From positions 87,957,034-88,021,033 of the forward strand of contig OX123186.2 of assembly GCA_944739405.2 (NCBI GenBank): a DNA stretch of 64,000 nt, in the 5' to 3' direction. The position numbers were made by a program, and so were the translations under genes. Below, in pieces: positions 36,009 through 47,375 of this stretch; within the stretch, counting starts at the first letter, position 1; every line of letters starts with the position of its first letter. Source of the DNA: Euclidia mi. Taxonomy: Eukaryota > Arthropoda > Insecta > Lepidoptera > Erebidae. Under the pieces are notes generated by a model that saw nothing but the letters and a program-made list of their open reading frames with translations, made no database searches and had not been told where the DNA came from.

Positions 36009-36746
36009 GCTATTGTGAATTACACGGAAGGTTTCAAAGGCGTTGTCTCACACAATAGCGGGACGGAAGTCGCAGTGAGAATGTAGGTTATTGTTAACGG
36101 CTGTCAGCCTTGCTCTAGTGTATTGTAGACGTCCTAGCCGCTAGGTTAGCGGGCACGCCTAGTCGACATATACGATATCCTTGCTCTGAACTGGCGCATG
36201 AAAGTTTATGAGCTCTATATTGGTTGCCGTCCTTACATGTATGTTTAGCTACAAGAAAATTACGTAAGCAGTCTGTAATTGCCTGTGCGTGAGATGATGG
36301 CATTATTAGCTAAGCGTTTTACTTGTAATACGATTATTAAAACCCACAAAGGAACTGTTGTTGTCCCACCAACTCCTCATCTCCAAATAATAAAAATATT
36401 TACTTATTAAATAATAAAAACGTGAAGAAATAAGAAATAATAAAAATTACAAGCTTGTTACATTTTTAAATATAAATAAATGGTATTTACTTAACTACCT
36501 TTAGGTATTTTCCATAAATTACATCAGAGTCATATAGAGCCGTTACGTACATGTTTGTAAAAATATTTTTATTTTTTACCTACTTTGGACTTTTTAAGGT
36601 TCCGAAGCCAAATGGCAAAAAACGGCACCCTTATAAATTCGCCATGTTTGTCAGTCCTTCCGTATCTTGTCTGCCACTTTTTTCGGCTTCATTCGCAATA
36701 TTTGTCTGTGCTATAAGTATGAACATTTTACTTGATTTGAAGCAGG
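36009..36746. other. Unannotated stretch
   Basis: No gene or repeat copy recognised; the frame at 36115-36303 (minus) has no family features. Confidence 0.2.
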
Positions 36747-36787
36747 AATACTGCTAGTATTAGTTTGACTGTGGTATTAGACTGACT

Positions 36788-37054
36788 GACTGCCTCGTTG
36801 GTCTCGCGGCATAAATGTGCGCGTGGGATTGGGAGGTCTCGGGTTCGATTCCCGGGTCGGGCAAAGTGTTATTGGGTTTTTCCGTTAGGAAATTCTCAGT
36901 AGCAGCGCGTAGTCTGGTAATGTGCGCGGTACGGCAATAGGCTCGCCCCCTATTACGTGGGACCTAAAAATTCCAGGCGAAATGTGGGTGTAATATTACA
37001 CCTCTGCCTACCCCTTCGGAGATACAGGCGTGAGTCTATAAATAAATAAAAATA
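36788..37054 (+). mobile_element. SINE family S1 (variant head), full-length copy
   Basis: Head GACTGCCTCGTTGGTCTCGC with TCTCGGGTTCGATTCCCGGG, the same variant as the minus-strand copy at 15166, then the common body and tail with TATAAATAAATAAAAATAAA. An exact 13-bp duplication AATACTGCTAGTA is found at 36747-36759 and 37055-37067. The left copy stands 28 nt before the recognised head, so the inserted unit seems to carry extra 5' sequence. Confidence 0.92.
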
Positions 37055-37067
37055 AATACTGCTAGTA

Positions 37068-38271
37068 AGACCAAATTGTGTGCTAAAACCAACAAATTTG
37101 ATAGAATATCTATTTAGTGCTAATTGTAGTACTAACTGTATAATTTTAAACATTTCAAATTCTAAAATAGGTTAGCTTCGATCTAAACGTTTAAAATTGC
37201 AACTGCAACGAGTTACGTCAAAAGGAATTTTGTACGCGCTCTTATCAATGATCAAACTGCGGCACTTTAAACTAAAATGTACCGCAAATAAAATGGTATA
37301 CGCAAAATATTTGCGAGCAAATCGTAGTGTCTTAATCTGAAAGTGACGAATGTATTTCTGGGTAGAAAGGCAGACTCAGGTGAATGTTGTTTGGCAATAA
37401 TACGCCCACGAATGCAAATATTTACAGCTGGTGTTTTTAACTGTGTTTGTATTTTTCCTACGGTATTTATAACTTTTGTGTAGTTTTCCTACCAATCTAG
37501 ACCTTGTATGTTTGTTATCAAAACAAATAATTAAACGTATGGGCTGAATAATTGCGAATATGAAGTAGGAGTACCTATATCAAAATTATATTCCACACAT
37601 CATTATAAATTTTCTAATAGGCTAGCTGAACCCCCAACCTCACCGCGTTATTTACCGGTCTACTGCTCCGTACCCTTGATTCATTGCGTGATGCAATATA
37701 TAGCCTTCCTCGATAAATGAGCTAACCAAGACAAAAATAATAATTCAAATCGAACCAGAAGTTTCTGAGATTAGCGCGCTTAACCAACAAATAAATATAC
37801 CTACTTTTCTTTATGATATTAGTACAGATTGTGAAACCATTGACACTGACCTACGTTTACCGGGTACTTTCCCAGAATAAAATCAATAAGTTCTCCCCCA
37901 CATATCAATCAAACCTGGGATTATGATGGATGACGTGTAAGTAAGTACCTATATCATTAACTTTGCTTAACAGATTTCAATTTGCTTAACAGATTTCAAT
38001 ATTACATTGTTCCTCCAAATAAACACGCGATTTTGGGTGACGTAAGATATTTGCGTATGAATTACAAATAAAAATAATAATATACAAGTACATATTTATC
38101 AACAACATAATACCGAAAACCTGTTAGGTAAATTTGTATTTGTATTTACGCACGCATTCTCATGCATCAGGAAAAATACGTGTCGATTAGCAAGTTAATA
38201 TAGCAACAATAGAATATTTTATAATATTATAAATTAATTATTTTTTTCCTAAACGATTATTATTGATTAAA
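37068..38271. other. Unannotated stretch
   Basis: A 19-nt tandem duplication TTTGCTTAACAGATTTCAA is seen at 37963-38000. No gene recognised. Confidence 0.25.
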
Positions 38272-38346
38272 TATGTATATATAACATCCTTGCGTTACTG
38301 ACTGACAGAAAAAAACTAAAACTATTGAAAGCAGGAAGCTGAATTT
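38272..38346 (-). repeat. Dispersed repeat family C, short copy, minus strand
   Basis: Reads (minus strand) from CAGCTTCCTGC to CAGTCAGTAACGCAAGGATG, matching only the last 70 bases of family C. Consistent with 5' truncation. Confidence 0.6.
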
Positions 38347-38931
38347 TCGTCTGGTTATAATATGTAACTTGGCAATCTGTTATAACAGTTATATGTGTCT
38401 AACTTTAATTCCATTATTATAAGCATCAACCCCTCACCTTCGAGTTGCCCAAGTGAAAAAGTTTGTCAATATGAATCGTGATCGAAATAAAGGATTTACA
38501 TTATGACACTTTGAAAGCGATTCTAAAGATTGTAACCTCGTCATGAGTTACCCACTAAAGTCTTACGAACGCGTTGTGAATATCAGACAACATTCACCCA
38601 TAATGTTCCATTCGTCATCATATGTTTACCCTTGGTGTAGTGTTGTTTACTTCCATCTATATGACAATATTTTTTTTAGTTTTTTAGGTACCCATAAAGA
38701 TTAGCATACGAAACACTTTTAGTGAAAGCGCTGACTATTTTTCAAAATATAACAATTTTCTATAAATTTGTACTTACAAAGATTTATTTAGTGATCGAAA
38801 CCGATAATGGTAAAAAGCTTTTCTATTTATTAATCCCCGGAGTAATTACTTGAGAATGCCTAATACGATACGCCTACACAATTATCGACTGAGGCAAATA
38901 AGGTAAACCAATATGAAATGAGACTTATAAA

Positions 38932-39150
38932 TTGCGGGAGGATGGCCGCAGCTACGCTTGCACATTTTATCGCAATTTAACCTTTTCTTCCTGAACCCGT
39001 GCGAATTTCGAGAAATCCCTTCTTAGTGTCCCCTTACAGTCCCCAAGGAACATACAAGCCAGATTTCTTTTTCTATCTTTATTTCAGCTTCCTGCGCCCA
39101 ATAGTTTTGGCTGTGCGATGTCCGTCAGTCAGTTAGCAACACAAGATGAA
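38932..39150 (+). repeat. Dispersed repeat family C, copy
   Basis: GGGAGGATGGCCGCAGCTAC, then GTGCGAATTTCGAGAAATCC, CCCAAGGAACATACAAGCC and CTTCCTGCGCCCAATAGTTT to GTCAGTCAGTTAGCAACACA. It contains a small internal insertion (TTTTTCTATCTTTATTTC) relative to the copy at 2984. Confidence 0.65.
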
Positions 39151-40682
39151 TTTAATATAGGTATACAGATTAACTATTCTCGTTACGTAAAATTTAACAG
39201 AAAGATCATAATGGAGAGTAAGCCAATATTAAAAGTACGCTAGTTTTAGCCTTTCCTGTAGACTGTAGTTTACTTCTACTCGAGGAAACCTAATTGGCTT
39301 TAGCAGCGCTCTAGCTCATAGTTTACCGCAAGCCGTCTTATATTACTTGTTATGGAATACCGATGACGCAAGCGAATCAGCTGAGTGTTTACAAGACTGT
39401 AAATAACAAGGTAAATGGCTGAGAACTGACAGCAATTGTGGCGGGGCGTACTGTATGAGCTTGTTATTGCCAATATCCAGTGAGTCTTACTTGTCTGTCT
39501 GCAAAGACTGTCAGGTAATGTAAAAAAATAGTCAAGCTCAGTATCATCGCAGAGAGCATTATGCCTACATAGCTTAAATCAGTGGATTGTTGCAAGGCTA
39601 ATAATTATAACGTTCCTTTGTAGGAAATGTGGCCAATATCGGTCGCTTGGCCTTATTTTTGACGGGCTGCGCCCATGATCTTGAGGAAGGCTAGATCCGC
39701 TCTATTTTACGTCGTCGCTCACGACAAGCTCAATCCTGACCATATATTTCCATTTATTTTTTTCCAACTTCTGATCCGTTTAAAACACATAAAAATGCTG
39801 CTTTTTCAATCATATAATTTAACACAAATTGTTTATATGGACGTAATGAATGGGAGGGTCTCCGAGTATGCAGATAAGTCAGTGCCGTCATGTTGTATTG
39901 TTAAGAGCGTTTAATCCGTCGGAGGCGATTTTGCGGGTTTTTATTGTTCTATTACGTTACGGATAAATGACAATTAATGGAAAAGATATAGAAAATATGA
40001 AAGTTCAGTTCTTTATCAAGAGAGTGCTGGAGAAAAATATATGGGTTACTATAGTAAATATTTTAAAACGGATGAATTTAAAAAAGTCATTTTCGTAATT
40101 TCTGTAGTTTAGGCCAGCATTAATGGTCGCTAGTGCTATGAAAACTTATCGTTCTATAATTCTGTAAATGTAAACTGTACGAGCAAAAGCTATACAAGCG
40201 AGTCCCTAAAAAAGAAATTGTACTTTCATTCATAATTTTCAAGAAAATCGGAGAACAAAACAGTGCATTTTGCTTAATTTTAGCCCGCAAATTTGCATTT
40301 ATATCTAAAAAACTACTGTGATTATTAAAAAGATATATACATATTTACAAACCTTAAGATTCATTTTAAGTCATATAAAAAAATTGGAATCTAAACTTTT
40401 CGTTTGTAATTAATATGATTTTTTAAAAAAGACCTATAAATCTCGAAGCGCGATGCTACGTCCGCCATTCAGCGCTGAGCGCTCTCAGAGGACGGACCTG
40501 TCGCTCGCGTCCGCGTCCGCCATTTTACGTAAATATTGCATTCCAAAACGTTTATAGCGCGGCTAAAGCTTCTTGATCCTTATTTTTTTCTCAACGTATT
40601 TTTTTTTATAAATATGAAAAGTTGATGTACTTAACTTTATTTATGTATTACGTATTAAACTAGTGTGTTAGTCGAGACATCT
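39151..40682. other. Unannotated stretch with a CpG block
   Basis: 40444-40522 is a CpG-rich island of about 80 bp (GCGATGCTACGTCCGCCATT, then GCTCGCGTCCGCGTCCGCCA) in AT-rich DNA with a GGACGGAC/GTCCG theme. It may be a repeat relic or a regulatory site. The frame at 39675-39914 has no family features. Confidence 0.25.
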
Positions 40683-41183
40683 GGGCCTCAAGTCTGCTAT
40701 TTTAAACACATTCGTCATTCCAACACGATCCCATTGTCATTTTGACAAACGTTCGTAGTCTGGTAATTCATAATGATAGTTCAGTGATCGATCAGTGGTC
40801 TTGTAATTGAATGGTGGCAGAATGGCATTGTTGTATTGCCATAGATAAAAAAACCATTAGAAGAAATGATTTTTGAAAAACTACCATGAAATTTGATTAT
40901 TTTTCATGCCAGATTTCATTTATATATTTTTTAAATATTCATTACTAGTGTTATAAGCACTCTAAAGCTGTATTAAAGTTCGTAAATAGCAAAAAAACAA
41001 TGAATTTAACCATTCAACTCAATAATATTTGTTATTTAGCTGTCAAAGTCAAATTATGTTTTGAAGTAAGAACTGTCAAAAGTTCAAAACTCATACTTTT
41101 TTGTAAACAAAGTCCTAGTTTGTTATATTTCTCAATAATCTCAATGCACTGCGTTGAATTGTTAAATACCGAGTAGCTCGTAT

Positions 41184-41300
41184 GTTTCTCTTAGAGCCAA
41201 AACGAAGATATCAATGGAAAATGCTCTATGGATAACAAATTCCAAAGGAAATGATACAGCAAGGTTATGCAGTTCACACCTCAAAGAAAAGTGATTATAT
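41184..41300 (+). pseudogene. THAP-type zinc-finger fragment, decayed
   Basis: One frame reads VSLRAKTKISMENALWITNS and continues GNDTARLCSSHLKEK before a stop at about 41292. The ARLCSSHL part resembles the C-terminal half of a THAP DNA-binding domain (W...S..S+LCSxHF), including the Cys-x2-His zinc pair. The first Cys pair is not visible. THAP domains bind DNA in P-element-type transposases and in host proteins derived from them. Weak, short similarity. Confidence 0.35.
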
Positions 41301-42222
41301 CGACAGGAGTAAATACTATAATTAAAGATAGCGAGTTAACTAATAAAGGTGTTTATATTCGAAGAAGAATTGGCATAACCAAAACATAAAATATTGAAGA
41401 TTGAGTTAGATCATAGATACATTCCTATTACAATTATAATATTATTTGTGTTTCATGTGTTGTAACTGTATCAAGAAGGAAAATAAAACTCATAATTATG
41501 TGTTATTATTAACAATGTTGTTTTATTAAAGATAAATAATTTCTGTACATGAATTTATTAAGAATTATTGATTCCAATTATAGACACAAAAATTGAACAC
41601 TATTCTCATATACTAACTATCATAAATCTTCACTTTTGCATCTACTAGCAAAGCAACTTTCTTCATACTGGCTTTGCAGAATCCTCACATATATGTATGT
41701 CTCAAACAGATGGATATGAGCGGTCACAAAACTCATAAAGAAGTTGCCCGTTTGCTTGAATTTTGTATCTGTAAGAGAGATAAGTAAATATTTATAAACA
41801 CACCACTCATTACATCATATTCTTTTATACTAAGATCTTCTATACTATACAATTAATTTAAAAACACTTTTCATCATAATTCAGACATTATTTAATTGAA
41901 TTATGTAGGTACTTAAATTCTTTACAAGACTCCATAAAATGTAGGTAGAATATATTGATAAATTAGGAACATTATATAAAGCCTGGTCACTATCTAGTCA
42001 TCATTAACATAACTGTTCCTGTCAGGTAGGTATGGCAATATTAAAAAGAGATCAGGAAGATCTTATTGTACTAATACTTCAAACTATCACATAGGTATGA
42101 CATTATCATTTATTTAAGTACCAAACCACTGCTGGTCACTATCTATAGTCATATCATTATCTACTACTAACACTTCCATTCCCAATGTGTAAAAACATTA
42201 CTCTTTCTTTTTAGCTCCGTCA

Positions 42223-42247
42223 CTCAGATGAACTCAGTTCATCTGAG
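42223..42247. repeat. Short palindrome (12-nt arms)
   Basis: CTCAGATGAACT, one base, AGTTCATCTGAG. Perfect arms. Confidence 0.85.
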
Positions 42248-42381
42248 CTCTGCCATAATTGGGTTAAAAGCACAGCTACAACGTTTGAAAATATTATTTA
42301 ATTTCCTGTTTCTTATGTTTGGAATATGAGTATTTAGCTTTGATGTCCTTGTATATTTCGGAAGGCAGAATGTACATGTAT

Positions 42382-42417
42382 AATTTGATGTTCAAGTAGA
42401 CACTTGAACATCAAATT
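42382..42417. repeat. Short palindrome (16-nt arms, 4-nt loop)
   Basis: AATTTGATGTTCAAGT, loop AGAC, ACTTGAACATCAAATT. Perfect arms. Confidence 0.88.
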
Positions 42418-42570
42418 TGGAAAACCACAAACTGAACTAGGCGAACTATGATATTCCTTTCCATTTAATATATTGATGGTATATTTTATATAATGCCTCT
42501 GTAACTTCTTTAGTGGGCTGCGACACAGTAATTGGCGAAATGTCATGGAGGGCACCCTGTCCAATCAAGG

Positions 42571-42629
42571 TCTGGTAAGATCATGTTGCGTAAAATGGCA
42601 CTCATTTTACGCATCAGGATCTTACCAGA
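42571..42629. repeat. Hairpin (27-nt arms, 5-nt loop)
   Basis: TCTGGTAAGATC...GCGTAAAATG, loop GCACT, then CATTTTACGC...GATCTTACCAGA. 25 of 27 positions pair; the two mismatches are near the middle of the arms. Confidence 0.88.
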
Positions 42630-43281
42630 CCAGAATCAGCAATAAAAATATAACATTAATTAATAAATTTCTTCTTTATAGGAATATAATAATAAATCAA
42701 TATTAACTTCAGTTTTCTCACCTTTATTTCTGCCGATACGCTATCGTTTTGACGCGGTCTGGCCTTAAGGGGAATGAGTTTTTGAAATAACTCCCTTACT
42801 GAATCCTTTCCTCTCTAAGATGAAACGTTTTTACAAATTTTGCCTCGGGAATATCCGCAAAAGGGTTTGTAGTCATCCTCGTTAAGCGACTGGCTTGTTA
42901 GTTAGCTCGAGAATATTAGTTCGCAGTTAATACATTATCTCTTTTTTGTAGTACATTAAACTTTTTGATTGTCTATCACTATGTTTCACAAGCAAACACT
43001 AGACAAAAGCAATGATTGCACGATGGCGTTACGATGGTAGGTCACTGATCAAAAGAACTGTCAAAATATTACCAGACTACCGCATACGTCAGTCATCGAT
43101 TTGTCATTATGTACGAGACTACCAATCTATGCCATGTCTTTCAATGGAGTGTCAGTGGTTGACCATCGGAAAATCATAATGGCACTATTGTAACAGTAGA
43201 CTACCAAACTTGTCAAAATCAACAATTATGAAGTCAGTGATTGACCATTTTGGCACTATTGTAATAACAGACTTGAGGCCC

Positions 43282-43957
43282 TGGAGTCTAGTGGTTACTG
43301 GTTAGTATAGTAGCGCGGTCAACTAGGGGCTGGGCGAGACTGACAGAAACGGACCGTTAGATATAATACCTTGCTGCAAAAATCAAGTGGCAATATACAG
43401 TATAAACAGGTACAGTAGTTAGACGCATTTGATCTTTGATGGGTGACCATGGGATTGGCTTGCAAAGCCTTTATCGCAGGTTTATTTTCGTACAAACTAC
43501 ATAAGTTAAGGTAAAGTAATTGACATCACGGTCATAGTATGGATGGGTGACCGACCGATGAATTTACAGAGCTCATGTATGAGGTTCTTAATGGGGGCAA
43601 AATTATGGTTATTTTTAAGCTAGGACGCGCCGTCGTTAGCATGATACCAATGTAATAGGTATTTACCTAAAACGTACTATGCAATGCAATTAAAAGCACA
43701 CTTGAATCGAATATTATCTTACAAACCGCCGCAGCTCAGCTGATCCCCACGAGCTCGCATTGCAGGTACCTAACACACACAAGCCCACCTACCTACTGTG
43801 CAGTCTTATTCTGCACCAGTTAACAGTTTATTTTGACTCAATTCTTCTAACTAAATTTGTTCAAAATGCAGTTTCGATCTAATGTCAGTGTCATACTCAT
43901 GTCACAAATGGTATTCTCCTAAATAAACTGATATTGGAATGTTATCGTGTCTAGATC
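43282..43957. other. Unannotated stretch
   Basis: 43860-43910 has weak similarity to the MITE at 24381 (CAATTCTTCTAACTAAAT; AATGTCAGTGTCATA). No gene recognised. Confidence 0.2.
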
Positions 43958-43971
43958 GTTAATTGAACAAT

Positions 43972-44065
43972 GTCATCATCATCGTTCTAGCATACCGTGG
44001 ATTCGAACCCGATACCTTCTGCATAGCAGTCCGTTGGTATCTCCAGTAGGCTATCGCTGCCTGTT
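43972..44065 (-). mobile_element. 94-bp SINE S3 derivative: tRNA-like head plus tail only
   Basis: On the minus strand: GGCAGCGATAGCCTACTGGA, GGTATCGGGTTCGAATCCAC, a few bases, then GATGATGATGA. The roughly 270-bp S3 body is absent. It is flanked by GTTAATTGAACAAT (43958-43971) and GTTAATTAAACAAT (44066-44079), a 14-bp target-site duplication with one mismatch, so it is a complete insertion. Confidence 0.88.
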
Positions 44066-44079
44066 GTTAATTAAACAAT

Positions 44080-44991
44080 ATGTCAACGTCAGTGAGAACA
44101 ATAGAAGTCAAATTATAGTTGGTGCCACGAGAAGATAGACTTTTTGTAAACAAACATTCAGAGCTTCACAACCTTTTTTCGAACAGTGGCGTTTTAGATT
44201 TTATGCTTTTGAACAGTCTTTTTTTTTCAATGCCTTATTATGCCACTGTTTTTAAATTTATATTGTTAAATTTTACTGAAATAAAAATATTTGATTTTGT
44301 GTTTTAGTGGTCGAATGTTCATAAATTGGCCGTTTTTTTTTGTTGTTTTACACGTAATAATCTGTAAATTAATGAAAAATAGAGTACCATGTATGTTAAT
44401 TATAGAGTAGGTACATACATGTTACTTTATTATTGACACGATTTTAAAAAAATCACTACGCAATAAATAATATTGCTCAAAGTAGCATATCTATTCTAAA
44501 ATATTAAATTATTGACCAACAATGAATAATATAACAGATAACTAGCTAATACATTGCATAAACATTTCTAGGCATAGAGATTTTACGTTGTCTGTGAATG
44601 AAGAATGTGTCGTCAGAATGAACTTAAACAAAAACCATTAAACGTTACGGTAGTCTGAAAACGCAATTTCTTTTTTAGGTATAAATAATTTTCTGCCATC
44701 TGATATTCTGCACGCGCTTTTTCGAGATGCCGGCAGCGAGAAGAGCGTTGCAATCCTATAAACTTGTATTTAACTTAACACCAACCCTTTCCTGATAACT
44801 AAAAAATTAATTGTATCCTCTGATAAAAAGATGTTAAGCCCAAGAATGTATCATTTCAATGAACTAACGCCAAATGTTGACACTCTAGGCGTCAGTACCT
44901 CAAAACATTAAAAGATCCGTTTGAAAGCGCATAATATCGATAAAAACCCGATCCATTGACATATTAGTTTCCAATGACACGTATCTATGTA
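44080..44991. other. Unannotated AT-rich stretch
   Basis: No gene or repeat copy recognised. Confidence 0.2.
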
Positions 44992-45205
44992 TAGGTCGGT
45001 TCACGAAAGTTGACCAGAAATGGCGGCCGTCGCGCATATGTACATTCGTGCACCAATGGCGTGGCTCCATTCTTGACGCATTTAGGGAATGCGTCAAGAA
45101 CGGAGCCACACCATTGGCATTCCACCCGCGCCTCACCCCGCACCTCCACGGAGACCTAAAAAATGATTTCTGCGCAGTGGTCATCTTTCGTGAACCCGAA
45201 CTATA
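44992..45205. mobile_element. Foldback MITE, copy 2 (GGTTCACGAAAG ends)
   Basis: Ends ATAGGTCGGTTCACGAAAGT and CTTTCGTGAACCCGAACTAT; the middle palindrome is GTGGCTCCATTCTTGACGCA facing its complement around AGGGAATGCG. Colinear with 1637-1850. The 94-codon minus-strand frame through it is a shadow. Confidence 0.75.
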
Positions 45206-46570
45206 CCGTTGCGCTCATTGATTTGAAATTATTTGTTTTTGACAGAACTATCGCTAAGTCACTTAGTAAAAATTATTTGTTTACAAAATGTCTATGTTCT
45301 CGTGACACGGACTCTAGATGATAATGACATTTAAATTAGAAGAATACCAATTCTGAGTCAATTTAAAATCTAATCTCATTTCGTTCAAAATATAATTTCA
45401 ATGTCATATAAAATACGAGAATTGGCCTTATCTATGTAAAATTTTATAAAAAGAGGGATTTATATCATCGCACACTGTGTGAAATAATTTTAGGTGAATA
45501 TGTATTGTATAATTACAATATTTTGTAAATACAAATCAACATATTGTATATTTTTTTCTTTCTTTTAATTAATTAAGTATTTTCTTTTACCCGACTCTTT
45601 TGGTTTTGTATTTAGTGTCATTCGTGGGTTTTCATGCATTAATAACAAAATAGATGTATATTTGAAATGTAACAATTATGTAGATGACAATTATAAATTA
45701 TTTCTATCATATAATAAAACTGCGCCAAATTATTATAAATAGTCGTTGTTATCCTGAGGAACATCATCCTACTAAACAAATATATAATATCTATCGTTAT
45801 TTGATACCTTTAAATGCATGTGCATTGAAAATAATTAATTTGAATACTTTCATATCATAATCGACGTATTACATAAACGAATACTGTTCATGTATGGCAA
45901 GAAGGATCAAGATTATTATTCCACGCGATACCGTCATAGTGCGCCGGGTCTCGCATGCGCGGTGTGCGGGCGACCGCGGTATTATAAAAACCTAAACTCG
46001 AGCCGCCGCTCGAGGCGTATACGCTCTTAAGCAATCACATTTATAATTAAAACCCGTTGTCAGCTGTGCGGTACGATAGCGCTGATATTATTTAATGAAT
46101 ATTGACACAGCGCCAAGTCTGTAAACTGACTATCTCTCGCTGTTTAATGTACTTATGTAGCTGAAGTATGGGTAGATACTGCCGTATACTCTATTAGACA
46201 GGTATCATCCACCCGTAATGTCTATAGGCAGACTTGTTGTAATCAAACGAAAATGAAGGAATAGTATCTAAATCCTTGGAAGTATTTAATCTGTTATGCC
46301 TATCTTGTCTATATATTACTATAGCTACCTAGCGCACATGTATTTGCTCGGGAATGGTTCTTAATTGCTGTAATCTTCGATCAAATACTTCGAAGGCTGT
46401 AATGTACATATTACTACAATAATACGCTCTGTATTTTCGCGACGGTTTTTAATTTAAGAGTTCGGACCCCTTGCGTGGCGTCTATTAGCCACCCACGGTG
46501 CGATAGCTGCTAGATTATTTTCCACTGTACCACGTAGCAAAAGGTAGATACTCCATTTATATTAGTTAAC
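45206..46570 (+). other. Stretch with a promoter-like GC block
   Basis: 45385-45431 matches part of the MITE at 24381. 45930-46025 is markedly GC- and CpG-rich (GTGCGCCGGGTCTCGCATGC; GGCGACCGCGG) and runs into TATAAAAACC at 45983, then CTCGAGCCGCCGCTCGAGGC about 25-45 bases downstream. This resembles a TATA promoter with a GC-rich start region, possibly an alternative or nested promoter inside the Men intron. No coding exon could be tied to it. Confidence 0.3.
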
Positions 46571-46778
46571 TAGAGGACGCCAGCAGCTACGCCTGCAATT
46601 TTTTTTAATTTACCCATTTTGGCCGATCCCGTGGGAATTTCGGGAAAGCCCTTCTTAGTGCACCCCTACGGTCCCCAAGGAACATACATGCCAAATTTCA
46701 GCTTCCTGCGCCCAATAGTTTCGGCTGTAGCGTGTCTGTCAGTCAGTCAGTAACGCAAGGATTTTATATATTAAGATA
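46571..46778 (+). repeat. Dispersed repeat family C, copy 2
   Basis: Nearly identical to 2984-3196, with the same start (AGAGGACGCCAGCAGCTACG) and end (CGCAAGGATTTTATATATTA). The few differences suggest a recent common source. Confidence 0.7.
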
Positions 46779-47239
46779 AGCATTATGGCTTCGCTATGAA
46801 CAAAACTTGAGAGACGAACACAATATATAATTCGGATGAACGTTGTAGTAATATCTCAAATGTTACAAAAAGTGGCCTTGACTCGTCACCCGCAAAAAGA
46901 GTATAATTTATATTGATTAGGTCAATGTTACATTACTGGGTTGCATGCTGCCTGCACTCTACATAAAAACAAACAGCTCGTTAATTGTTTGTTCTCGTTA
47001 ATATGAGTGCAATATTATTATAATAAAAGTTCATTAAGTTGATTAAACTTGAACTTGAATTAGGTTGTTTACGCTAAAGTTGATTAAATAATTACGCGAT
47101 GAAACCATTTAAATATAACTAATTCAGTGTTGTGCCAAATGGCGAAAGGTCGCGGCACTGAATGTAACGCCTTTGACACATTCTAAACTCCGCTCGATAC
47201 CGTACAAGCAATTCCGTATAATATACTTACATATAAAAT

Positions 47240-47375
47240 TCTGACTCACTGAAAGGCTACACTCAGCTGAAACTACTGGGCGAACAAACTGAACTTTGGC
47301 ATGTATGTTGCTTGGGGAGTGTAGGGGAGCACTTAAAGAGTTTTTGGAAATTCCCACCTGAGAGGGTTAGGTAGT
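47240..47375 (-). repeat. Dispersed repeat family C, diverged copy, minus strand
   Basis: Minus-strand matches include GTGGGAATTTCC, CCCCTACACTCCCCAAGCAA, CATACATGCCAAAGTTCAG and TAGTTTCAGCTGAGTGTAG. Diverged from the copy at 46571, only 460 bp away in opposite orientation. Confidence 0.55.

Larger units (their letters stand above)
40683..43281. mobile_element. 2.6-kb TIR element with a decayed THAP-like segment
   Basis: The ends are GGGCCTCAAGTCTGCTATT at 40683 and, at the right, CAGACTTGAGGCCC at 43268-43281. Subterminal regions on both sides repeat GTAGTCTGGTAAT-type and TCAGTGGT(C/T) motifs in inverted orientation. Inside are a THAP-like fragment on the + strand (41184-41300), a possible + strand AATAAA near 41483 and several hairpins (42223, 42382, 42571). 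No target-site duplication was recognised. The combination suggests a P-element/THAP-type DNA transposon, but no transposase core was identified. Confidence 0.55.

Noticed and set aside
42334..42564. 76-codon minus frame as a transposase domain of the 2.6-kb TIR element
   Set aside because: I could not match it to any DDE or P-element motif and it includes the hairpin at 42382.
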